Position numbers and translations under genes: made by a program | The notes under the pieces: model-generated | Database searches by the model: none | What the model was told of the DNA's origin: nothing | Seen by the model: the letters and a program-made list of their open reading frames with translations, nothing else | Origin: Amoebophrya sp. A120 | Taxonomy: Eukaryota; Sar; Dinophyceae; Syndiniales; Amoebophryaceae | Reading direction: 5' to 3' | Assembly: GCA_905178155.1 (NCBI GenBank) | Contig: CAJINV010000009.1 | Coordinates: forward strand, 2,581,373 to 2,645,372 | Length of the DNA stretch: 64,000 nt | Shown: in pieces, positions 44,583-54,844 of the stretch | Numbering within the stretch: the stretch's first letter is position 1 | How the letters are laid out: every line of letters begins with the position of its first letter

Positions 44583-45501
44583 AGCTGTATTTCCGATGCG
44601 GTTGCTACAGAGGCCAAAATGACGAGTGTACTAGCAAGTCGCATGTAGTAGACTGAAGAAGCAAGTAAGAGCCGACACTTTATGTTCAAGAGCAGCATCG
44701 GTGGGAGTATCGATACGTTTACGTTTACATTCATGTATGACTTGTCGACAGAAAAAAATGAACCGTGCCATGGCGTGCCCCCGATTCAGATCTTGAAAGA
44801 ATAGCTCGTCGTCAAAAATCAGGCCGACGTCGTGACTTCTTGACGCATTACTAGCTAGCAACATGCATTGCTGTACTCGGACGCAGACTTCTCCCCAACA
44901 ACTTCTTTGGCTCCACGAGCACAACGGATCCTCAAGACCCTTCCTCGCGTTCTTGCTGTCCACAAGAAATCTCCTGAGCGGAGGACGTCTTTGCTCTTAT
45001 CCCTTTTCATTGTCGATTTTCATTTTACGAATGCAGCGAAAAATCGTCCACATCATACATGGAATCTATTGCCCAATTATACAGTCACTACGATTTTTCA
45101 ACTTTTTTCCTCAGCGAGGTGATGTCGTCTGACAGTCATCCGCTGAGACTCGTGTCGTCTTGTGTGACTCCTTCTTCGTGACGATATCCCTAATTATACC
45201 ATGTATACCCTCGTTGGATGTTTGCGTTGAATAGTACTATCGAAGGTAGTGATACATGTGAAACATAATTCGAAATAAAGCAAAGTCATTAATTCATTTT
45301 TATGATCATGGTGTACCATTCGTATGATCAACAATATTGTGCGAGTCATTTTTTTGTCTAGTATCCTTGTCCCATTTCTTTTCTGATTCTACAAGAACTC
45401 TCCTGGGGCATTTGCCTAAAAGCGTCTTTAGTAAAGATCGTAGTGGGCCGCGGTCCAACTCCTGCGATCTGCTCTCAAGGAGCATCGCGAAACTCCACAT
45501 G
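44583..45501. other. Intergenic region
   Basis: No introner and no supported gene; AT-rich towards 45200-45300. Probably holds the 3' end of the C2/GAR gene and the upstream region of the membrane-protein gene. Confidence 0.4.
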
Positions 45502-48500
45502 TCACTCCACCAAAAGCCCTCCACTTTCGTAGAAGCCGCCGTGTTGGTGTAGTTGTTCCCTGCTGCCATACTCATAGTATTCCCCTCCTTCCTCGTCACT
45601 GTAGTTTACCATTTCCGGAGGCAGAACCCCCACAGGATGCTGCTGGGACGCCGTGATGAACTCGCGCTGGTGTTTTTCGGGGTAGGAGAAGTAGACATGA
45701 TTATCGTCTCCCTCACGATCACCTCCACAGCTTCCGACGTAGTTGCTCGCGTGGTCCTGCATTTTTATGTTCTCCAGCTGCTCCCGATACTGCAGATTTT
45801 TTCCAAACACTTGCTCCTTGTTCAAAAACCACTTCTCCAATTCTTCCTGTTCAAATTTTTCCACAAATTGCTCGAACGGTAAAAACCCGCCGCCCACACG
45901 GAAGACCGGCTTCTCGTTGTTGATCTGCACGTTGACCTGCCGTTTTCCAAACAAGTAAACTCCCTGCTGGACGCGGAAAAACGGGACCGCCGGCTCGAAG
46001 CCCTGGATCCACTTCGCGAGCGTTTGGTCGATAATGTCGTGCGGGTGGGGTGTGTATTTGGTCGAGACGAGGTGTTGGACCTAATAAGTAGTTTTTTGAT
46101 GTTCGTAGGCAAAGAAAAGGGAAGGAGAAGACTTCTGCGGCAGGGGGTATCTATCGACGATGAAACCATAAACAAAGTCCAAAACAACTATATGCAATCT
46201 CAGACAACAAAGGATGGCGGCACGTATCAATCTGCACCTTCGCCATGCTCCGCTGCAATTTGTCTTCCAAATCCGCACACTTCAAGCCGATTTCACTGCA
46301 ATTCCCGTCCTTCTCCCGCAATTCGACAGCGAATTTCTTCCTATCGCACTCCAACTCCGTCTGAAGTTCGTCGTTTTTCGCATTTGAGTCCCTGAGTTTC
46401 TTCACTAATTCGTCCGAGTAGCTCTGCGAAAATTGCAACTGGTTCTTCAAGTCGATGAGCTTTTTCTGCAAGTCGGGGAGTTGCTGCTTCTTCACCACCT
46501 CGTTGAACTCCGATTCTAGTTTTTCCAAATTAATGTTCGTTTCTCTTTATGCATCGCAAAAATATCGTGCCTAGCTACTGCTACTCGTAGTAATTGCAAT
46601 CATGCATGACAAATGCAACTCTCTACCTGGACTAGCATGACAAATTGCTTTTTTGTCCTTCAGAACATCTGTAATGCGTATGCGGTTCCTGCCTAGTACG
46701 ATACCTTTGCGCTGCATACTCTTAATCTCAGTAGTTCCGTATCTTTCTCCTTCGCGGTTTTCTCTGTCTCCTTCGCCTTTTTCTCGTTCTCTTCCTGCTT
46801 CTCAACCGTCTTCGCCAGGAAGGACTTGTGCTCGGTGAGCAGGAGGTCAAATTGCTGTTTTAGCAAGCTGTTCTCCGCTTCCAATTCCGTTGTAGCGTTC
46901 TCAAATGTTACATTCTCAACTCTTACATGATTTCTTCTTGCCATGCAAAATTACAAGCCGAATCGACGTGATCAGGCGGCTTCGCAAGACAAATTCTAGG
47001 AAAGCCAATAAACAGGCTGAGAATGTCATTCTCATAAAACACGTCACAGATCATTATGATCTGTGCCGAATCTGTCATGCGAGACGTGCAAGGTCACCCC
47101 CTTCACTTTTGCCATTCCTGCATCACAAATTTATGTAAAAGTTTAGAATGTAACTACAGTTGAGAGCGCCATATCCGCTACGTACTCGTTCGAAACCTTG
47201 TTCCACTGCGATTGGTATCCTGTGCAAAAGTATCGCACTCGGACTCGTGTAAATGCAAGTCTTGCATTACAAATCTTTTTCTTGAGGTAAATCCGCATCA
47301 CAAATTTTATTTCTCATGCTGCGAAAATTTGCAATGCATTTATACGAATACGATACTTTTGCACAGGATAATTGGTGCTGGTCCAGGGCGGAGGCTGGTA
47401 AATCCAAAAATTATAATTGTGATCGTCCAATAGATACAACACTCGCGGCGGCATCGGGATAGACTTGTACAGAGGTACGCATGAGAAAAGCTATAGCAAA
47501 AGTAGATCATCCTAAGTTGTAAATACTTAAATTACTCATTTCCTCCTTCGCCCTGCCCGCGTCTAAACCCCTTTCCCTCTGTCTATACTGCTCGTTATCT
47601 GCTTCCAGTTTCCTTATCGACAGCTCCAGGATAGACTGCTGTTTCTCCAAGGCGAGAATCGATTCCTCTTTCGCATCCACTTCTTCCGCCTTCCCCGCTA
47701 ACAGTCCCCGCAACTTCTCCACCTCCAAAACCGTGTTCGCTGCAATGGTTCGCTGCGCTTCTTTTTCCGCTTCCAGCTCTAAATTGCGCTGCCGCGTGAA
47801 GTGGAGCTGTTGGTACAAGTTTTTTAGGCTTTTTCTACCTTGAAGTTGGTATTACTATTAGCACCGTGGCAACGTAGGATAAAAACAAACATTGCAAAAA
47901 GTGCAGGAAGAACATCAGAGGCACAGAGGTCATTGTACTTCTCGCATTACAGTATCCATGCTTACTGTGCTGTCGTGCTCGTTCCTACTGTTTTTCAATC
48001 AACGTAGATACCTCGCTCTCCACATCCGTCAGTTCCTTTTTCGCCGCCTCGCTTTTTATTTTTTCCTCTTTCAGCAGATGTTTCAACTCGAGCAAGTTTG
48101 TGTTAAAGTTCTGCTTTTCCAGGAAAAATTCCTTCTCCTTCAGCGAAATCTCGTCCAGCAGATTCTGATTTTTCCCCACCAGCTCGCCGCACTTTATCAC
48201 AGGAAAAAGTGTTGACGTATGACGGAATTTGTCATGCAGTAATGCATCACAAAGCGCGTTCAAGTTTGTCATGCATAGAATGCATACTAGGCAGAATTTG
48301 TCATGCATATTTGCAATATAACGTTAACACTTTTTTGTTTGATACACTTCTCGTTTGTTTCATCCACGAACTTCCGGAAACTTATGATCTTCTTCTGGTT
48401 CTCCTCATTTTCGAGTCTCATCTGCTTCACTTGGTTGTCATTCGTGAAGGACTTGTGAGTTTTGTTCTCCTCCTGGAGAATCCGGATCTTCTCCTCTAAT

Positions 48501-51240
48501 CCGGGGATGGTTTCCGTTAGCAGATTATTCTCTTGCTCCTTCATATGCATTGCAAAAGTATTGCGGTAGCAGGAATTGCATGACAAATTTTCTCCAGAAC
48601 GAATCTGCAACTTGTCATGCTTTCGGAGGTAGCAAATTCCATTTGTCATGCATTGCTGCAAATACTGCGAGCGCAACACTTTTACAATGCATACTTCATC
48701 GTTTGGACCACGTTCTCCTCCAGGTCTTTGATCACGAAATTTTTCTCCAGATATGGGGTTCTCAAACGTTACGCTCTCAACTGTTACATGAATTTGTGAT
48801 GCAAGAACAGCGAAAGTGAAAGGAAGCATCTATTCAGCTTTTGCATTACAGATTTGGCACAGACCCAGATGCTGTTTAGCCCTTCGAGAATTTGTCATGC
48901 GCAGCCGCTTGGCCGTGTGGTTGCTTATGGTATTTTTGCATGACAAATCCATGCAACAGTTGAGAACGTAACGTTTGAGAACGTCATACCAGAATGGTTT
49001 TCGTTTGGGACTCGATGATGACTTTGCTGTTACTGGTCTCATATGCATTGCAAAAGTATCGTACAACGTAGAAATTGCATGACAAATTTTTGTAGAAGCA
49101 AAAATGCAATTTGTCATGCTGTTTTACCTTCGGAAGGAGGTTTGTCATGCATGATTGGAATTAGTACGAGTGCGATACTTTTGCGCAGGATATCTCAAAG
49201 TCGAGCTGTTGGTTCAAGTCCTGAATCTGCTGCACTAAATCTTGGTTTTGATACCCCGCTTCGAGAAGAGCCGCCCGGTGTTTCTGCACCTCGGCCTCTA
49301 GCTGCTGGATTGCGGCTTCGCTTTGCTGTTCTGACGCCAGTATGGTCGTAGACTTAACATTTGCCCCCGTCGTGATTGACTTCTGCGACTGCGACCTCTG
49401 CACGAAGTAGGAGCTGCTGTTGATGTTGTGTTTCGGTGTGGCGTTCCTCGAGACACCGTATCAAATGTAAAAATGTCTGGGTCTGGAAGAATGCAACTTG
49501 TGATGCGTGTTGCGGATCATACAAAAATCTGTGTTGCATGACTTGCAAAAGGTCCCCACTTCTGGCCATGTTGAGAGGGCATTTCTCATGCAGAATAGGC
49601 ATCACCAAGGGGCTGCAGAACCTGTGATGCTAGGCCCTGCATTCCAGACCTGGCGGAGCTTGAAAAACTGCATGACAAATCTCGGAATCTTCCAGACCCA
49701 GACATTTTTGCATTTGATACACCGGCAGCTACACCTAAACCTGCCCTCGACTTCGCTGCATGGTTACTCGGACTCGCGTTTCTGGAAGCGTTTCTTGATG
49801 ATGATGGTATAGCGTTTGCTGTGCCAGATGGTTTGCCGGTCGTCGTCCCCGGAAGTGGGAGGAGCTTTGTCGGCTTTATTTGCAGATGCTGTGCCTGTGC
49901 CCCGCCCGAATAGGCTTTCGTGACCGCGTTTGCCTCGACATCATCCATCGCAGAAAGATACTGGTCGTAGGACGGCGAGCTGACCGGATTCGTGTCTTTG
50001 GACACCAAACTCGAGGCGGGTACGTCTATCGCAAGAAAAAACTTTTTCACTGTGAACTTGTGATGCAGAAAATGCATCAGTGAACTCTTTGTCTTGCTAC
50101 ACATGCAAGACAAGCGATTTTCAGCGATGTTTTCCCTTAGGATCCTTGCATGGCAAGTTTTCTTTGTAATGTGTAGCGAACTTGTAAATGCAAAACAACT
50201 TGCAACATCCTTACAGTGAAACAGTTTTTTCTTACGATAACGTCCGTGCTGACTTTACTCGCAGCGATGGTGGAAGCAATTTTGGCGGAGAGCGAGGTTG
50301 TAGAAGTTGCGGCACCATTTGATGTTCTAGCAGTTGACGAGGAGAATGTTCCACGACCAGATGATCCACCGCCGCCAGTGGTCGTTACTTTTTCCCGGAA
50401 ATGTTTCCTCAATTCCTCCAAGGTTCGTTCAAAACTTGTCGCGTTGATAGAAGAAGTAGTACTTGTACTACTCCCCGGCGCCGTCCCAATGTTGTTGCCA
50501 ACAAGATTTCCTGCGCTAAACCCTATAACCGTGTTTCTGTATTCCGAAATGTAGTCCCTCGGGAGATATTGGATGACCAATTGCAGCGATCTGGATGAAC
50601 AAGTACTAGACGCTCCTCCACCTTTTGACGTTGAAAATGCTCCACCACCACCCGATGTTGAGTTCGTTGTTTCTAACTGGTAATCGACTCTCCAAATATC
50701 CACCGGCTTGTCCGTGATGCAGCGCAGCGGAAGGGTCAAATGCCCAATCACTGCGCCGTCATTGTCTTCTGTGCTTTGGTCGTCGTGCACGGTGAATTTC
50801 AAAACATCCTGCTCTGGGTTGTGGATGCGGAACTGCAGGATTTTGGTGCTTGGGATCAACGTCGACTGAATCATATCAAATGCAAAAGCATCGTACCCGT
50901 ACTAATCGCGGATACGCATGACAAATCTGGTTCTCAAGGCAAATCAGCATGACAAATTCCATTTTCCATTCGGGGGAAATTTGTCTTCACGAGATTTATG
51001 CATATACTAGGTAGTCCGATACCTTTGCAATGCATAAATCACGTCGCCGAGCAACTGAGCACGGACGTACGGGACCAGTGCGGGAGAGTTGTGTGTGGTG
51101 CTGAAGGAGCCTGCTGTAGCTCGGTTGGCACAAGCGGTCGTATTCAGTTTGGAGGAGGAACTGGATGGAGTCGACGCGTTGTGACCAGCAACTTCGGTCT
51201 TCAACTCCTCCACGTGGAGGAAGAGGTAGCAGGAGGTCAT
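45502..51240 (-). CDS. C2 domain, coiled-coil and C-terminal GAR-like (Gas2) domain protein
   Basis: Exons (descending): 51240-51037, 50873-50240, 50026-49720, 49458-49193, 49041-48989, 48751-48694, 48543-48345, 48194-48012, 47808-47527, 47394-47371, 47215-47174, 46890-46719, 46547-46238, 46080-45502. The N-terminus MTSCYLFLHVEELKTEV, VPYVRAQLLGDVI, KILQFRIHNPEQDVLKFTVH, DGAVIGHLTLPLRCI and SLQLVIQYLP follow a C2 fold order. A Ser/Thr-rich linker and several hundred residues of coiled coil follow. The C-terminal part has GVYLFGKRQVNVQINNEKPV then FRVGGGFLPFEQFV, matching the RVGGG(W/Y) core of the Gas2-related microtubule-binding domain. This suggests a membrane-microtubule linker. Start chosen at the ATG just before the first C2 strand. 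A remote possibility is that the C-terminal match is coincidental. Confidence 0.68.
46081..46237 (-). other. Canonical GT-AG intron (157 bp)
   Basis: Donor GTGCAGATT, acceptor ACTTATTAG; joins LQRSMAK and VQHLVSTKY in phase 0. Confidence 0.65.
46548..46718. mobile_element. Family A introner in the C2/GAR gene
   Basis: 171 bp; perfect flanking repeat CTCTT; joins ELLRLRE and TNINLEKL. Confidence 0.92.
46891..47173. mobile_element. Family C introner in the C2/GAR gene
   Basis: 283 bp; flanks TCCGT/TCCGC; joins SNEYVAE and LEAENSLL. Confidence 0.87.
47216..47370. mobile_element. Family A introner in the C2/GAR gene
   Basis: 155 bp with identical CCTGTGC tips on both ends; perfect flanking repeat ATTGG; joins ALDQHQ and SQWNKVSN. 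Confidence 0.94.
47395..47526 (-). other. Canonical GT-AG intron (132 bp)
   Basis: Donor GTATTTACA, acceptor TTTACCAG; leaves a 24-bp exon before the next introner. Confidence 0.55.
47809..48011 (-). other. Canonical GT-AG intron (203 bp)
   Basis: Donor GTATCTACG, acceptor CCAACAG; joins ELTDVESE and LHFTRQRN in phase 0. Confidence 0.68.
48195..48344. mobile_element. Family F-type introner in the C2/GAR gene
   Basis: 150 bp; ends TATCACAGGAAAAAGTGTTG and AACACTTTTTTGTTTGATA; perfect flanking repeat CACTT. Confidence 0.92.
48544..48693. mobile_element. Family A introner in the C2/GAR gene
   Basis: 150 bp; perfect flanking repeat CTTCA. Confidence 0.94.
48752..48988. mobile_element. Family C introner in the C2/GAR gene
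   Basis: 237 bp; perfect flanking repeat CCAGA. Confidence 0.94.
49042..49192. mobile_element. Family A introner in the C2/GAR gene
   Basis: 151 bp; perfect flanking repeat TCTCA; heterotypic tips. Confidence 0.94.
49459..49719. mobile_element. Family B introner in the C2/GAR gene
   Basis: 261 bp; perfect flanking repeat CACCG. Confidence 0.94.
50027..50239. mobile_element. Family H introner in the C2/GAR gene
   Basis: 213 bp; ends TATCGCAAGAAAAAACTTTT and GTTTTTTCTTACGATA; perfect flanking repeat ACGTC. Confidence 0.94.
50874..51036. mobile_element. Family A introner in the C2 domain
   Basis: 163 bp; left tip is the B-type TATCAAATGCAAAAG; perfect flanking repeat AATCA; sits inside the C2 coding region. 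Confidence 0.92.
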
Positions 51241-51529
51241 GGCTTTGTGCTCTGGGTTCTTGTACGGTTGCGCCAATGTTGTGCCGGCTTGCGCAACGTG
51301 TGTGCGAGAAAATCTTTCTGTCTGCTGTTCTTGTTTCTCTCTGGTTGGTTGCAACGTAAGTAAAAGTGCTTAGTGCTTGCCGGTGTAAAAGCTCCTCTTC
51401 CTTCATTCCCCCTCTTCGTTCTCGCTCTCGTGGCGCTAAGTAGTACAACTACAACTGCAGGACGAAATGAAACTCCACGACAACGCTTCATCGGGTGGAA
51501 CAGAACGCGACGCCTGCACACATTAGGCA
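51241..51529. other. 5' flank of the C2/GAR gene
   Basis: The C2/GAR frame stays open upstream of the chosen ATG to about 51354 but only with a TTG start. No other feature recognised. Confidence 0.4.
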
Positions 51530-54070
51530 GGAGGGGGCGGAGCGGAAGCTAGCGCGCAGCGCTCTCGGTAGAGACAACTGACGTAGCACTTACTAGCGGT
51601 GGCAGCTCCTCTCTCTTTCATCTGAATCTGCTGAAAGATGGACGCGGGCCAAGCGCTGGACCTTTGGCAAAGACACACCCCCGGAGCCCAAGCCAAGCGA
51701 CAGACTCCGGGCTCATCAACGGGATCGGGCCCAAGTGGGCTCGGAAATAAAAAAATCATGAATCCCAAAAGAAAAACGAAAAAAAAAAAATTTCTGCACT
51801 GCCGCCCTATTGTGCCAAACCACTCCGCCGGGGCTCGCTCGATGGGAAATCTGCAGGCCCTAAAATAGCGCCGGGGCTCTGCCAGCAAGCTGCGGACCGG
51901 TGGGCTCCGGGGTTTTCCAAGAACTTCGACGCATGAAATCGAGCACGCAACATTTGTTCGGGCGCACACAATTTCGGCGAAAAAACAGAAAAACACCGAA
52001 TAAATTTGCGCCAAAAAAAATTTTTTGCGCGACACGAGTGCGACACGGGTGCGACACGGGTGCGACAGCCGTGCGACATTTTTCGGCTTCTTACTGAAAT
52101 CCCCAAGAAAAATCACAACACCGCCGAAAGTCGATTTTTTTTAATTATTTCAGATTTTTTGTCGCAACAAAGTCGATTTTTTGTCGCAAAATCAATTGCC
52201 CACTCGCCCACCCAAAACTTGCCCACCCGAAACCCCTATCCCATCCCGAAACACACACCGACAATATGGGCTCCCTCTGCCGGCCCCACTTCAATCCCTT
52301 GCGCCCGCGCCTGCTTTTCTCGCCCAACCCACAAACCCAAGACACACAACCAGAAAAAGAAAACACGCCAGCGAGCGGCTGCAAGAACTGAAAAAACCGC
52401 GAGAAAATTTAAAAGCGCGAAAATTTTCCGGCTTTTGTGATTTTTTTGCTTTTCTGACTACTGGGGCCCGATCCCGTTGAGGCTCACGGTGGCGGCCGGC
52501 CGGCGGGCCTGAAAGTGGCAGCAACTGGGCAACAGGAATCACAGAAGGAACGAGACGGCGGCGGCGCAGCTCATGCATAGGGTGAGCGCGCGCCTGCGCC
52601 CCGCGCGCGCCCGGTGGTGTCGCCTGCGGGTACACGAAAAAATGCGCAGGCACACGGCCAGGCCGGGCCTGTGCTTCTTTCTCTGGCAGGCTCACCGACC
52701 TGGAGCATGCCGAGAGGCAGGTGGATCGATGGCACACAGGGGGGGCGGCAGGGCGGGCGGCGGACGGGCGCCCCGGGGGCGGGGCACGCGAACCAGCAAG
52801 CGCGCCCAAATCAAAGCAGGCCGGCGCGCGCACAGAAGCGGCCCGAGGCCGCCCGCCATCTAACTAGCGCGGCCCCACCGGCGAGGTTGATAGCGCGGGG
52901 GCCGGCGGCGACAAGAATGGGCCACCCCCCTCTTCGGAGGGCGTGGCAGAGGATCGGGGGCCGGCGGCATCGCTTGAAATTAATGCGGTCGCCGCTCGGC
53001 TTCGCGGGCCCGCCGAGGTCGCGTCTACGGTTTCAACGAACCTCGAGCGACTCCGGCGCCGCGCCCTCCTCCACCTGAGAAAAACTCCCTGTCCGATTGC
53101 TGTGCGGCAGCCGCCCCACCGGGGCGGGCGCTGCGCCGGCTGGGCCGGCGGGCGGTTTGACTGCCAACCCAAGCAAGGACGCAGGCAACTGGCCCGCCCG
53201 GGCGGGCGGCAATGGCCGCGGCGCCATGCTCCACACGGGGGGGCCAGCGCGCTGCCGGCGCCCACAGAAAATAGCGCCCGGCGCCACCGAAGCCCGCGGG
53301 CAGCCCAACGAACTAGGGCCGCACCCAGGGCGCGCTGGCTGTTCGTTGGCCTCGGCCCGCTATCGCTCGGACTACCACCATGCCGGCGCGCCACGCGGGA
53401 CCCCAAAACCACGCGCCACACCCTGTCCGCCTGCTTGGATCGTCCTCGAACTAGTTCCGCCCTGAGAATCGGGGCGCCATTGCCTTCGAACATTCTCAAG
53501 ATTTCTTCACTGTCGAGCGAATTCCCCGACTGTTTTGCCAGCGATTTAAATTTTTTCGATGCCTGCGCGCTCGCTGCCGCGCGGCCACGGCGCGCGCCCG
53601 CCGGGCGATCGGCACGGCGGCGCCCGGGTCCGTCTACTTGCTTGGGCGGCCAGCTCGGCGGGGGGTCCCCTCCCTGCGATGCATCTATCGGCCGGGGTCG
53701 CGGGCCCCGGCGCTTTCCTGCCCTCCTGCTACACCTCGCACAGCGCCCCCGCCCGGTGCTCCCGCCGGCCCGGCCCGGGCCGGCGCGTCCCAACACTCTC
53801 GCGCCCGTCGGGCCTGTAGGTCGGGCATACTTTCTGCCGCTTCTTCGACGCTGGCAGCGCTTGCGTTGCCTGGCGGCGCGCCGAGTCCAGCGACTACGCC
53901 GCCCGGCACCTGCGCCGCTCGGAACCTGCACTGTTTCGGCGAAACTGTGGAAAAACAACAGCCAGCGGCTTGCTCAGATGCGCGCCCCAATGAGGGCCAT
54001 GCAAGTGGCTCCACACGACATAAACGCGTGGCTTTTCTGACTCCAACGAACACAAATTCCAGCAACATCT
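51530..54070. other. GC-rich island 2
   Basis: About 2.5 kb. AT-homopolymer patches lie at 51740-52180, then a strongly GC-rich body (52480-53990) where both strands carry frames over 360 codons. Predicted proteins are Arg/Ala/Gly/Pro-rich with no family features, so composition explains the open frames. No border TIRs were found. Confidence 0.6.
52028..52077. repeat. 11-bp tandem repeat
   Basis: About four and a half copies of GCGACACGGGT (variants GCGACACGAGT, GCGACAGCCGT) in a row. Confidence 0.85.
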
Positions 54071-54844
54071 GGCGCGAGAAGCAGAATTAGGGTTCAAGGC
54101 TGGCCAGATGGATAAACAATGCCAACTGCAAAGCTGTTGCAGTTGTACAGTCGGTTTCTACAACTCTTTGCGTTTGCAAAAGCAAAAGCATAAACCTCTC
54201 AAAACAAGCAACGTTCAGGCGAATACTCTTCATCAACTGATGTCTTTCAGCTTTCACTTCTGGTTTTCAAAGAATCTTGTCTAGGTCTTCTTGTTCTTGC
54301 GCACTCACTGCACAAAAAAGAGAGCTTGAGCTTTGACCCGAAAGGGCCTACGCACAAAAACCGCAAGAAACCTTGAATGCAGGCATTTTTTCTATTGCTA
54401 CTTCCTAGAAGTTCTGTCTTCATCCGCTCACCTTCAGATAAAATCGAGAAAAACGCTTCTTGAATCTGAAAGTCTACACGTATAAATGGTATGTCCACCT
54501 CTAGTCCTCTACTGTGTCTTTGTCATACAATACCACAATCGATGCATTTTTCCCCTAGTGTCGCTATTAAGACGCGTTGTATATCATCATCATACATGGA
54601 TGGGCTGCTGCTGCACGTTAACCTTCATTGCAAAAGCTTCGCTTATAATCGGTTCAAAAAAATAAAAAACGATTTATTTCCCCACTGACGTCCCCACTGA
54701 CAAATCGATGTTTTACGTCTTTAATTACCTCAGCCTCACTAACATCTCAGGTTGAAAACTAAAGTGCATGCTCGAGCTCGACCAGCAAGGTGCAGCTGCG
54801 CCCGATATTTATAACAATCACAAATGACTTGATCGGCTATCCAT
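54071..54844. other. Intergenic region
   Basis: AT-rich 3' flank of the low-complexity gene. No introner or supported frame. Confidence 0.4.

Noticed and set aside
47400-47480. Reading KSIPMPPRVLYLLDDHNYNF as an exon of the C2/GAR gene
   Set aside because: It is out of frame with both neighbours. A canonical acceptor at 47395 and the frame ALDQHQSQWNKV fit the target-duplication rule.
52864-54040. Overlapping frames of over 360 codons on both strands
   Set aside because: The segment is extremely GC-rich, so stop codons are rare in every frame. Products are Arg/Ala/Gly/Pro-rich with no family features.
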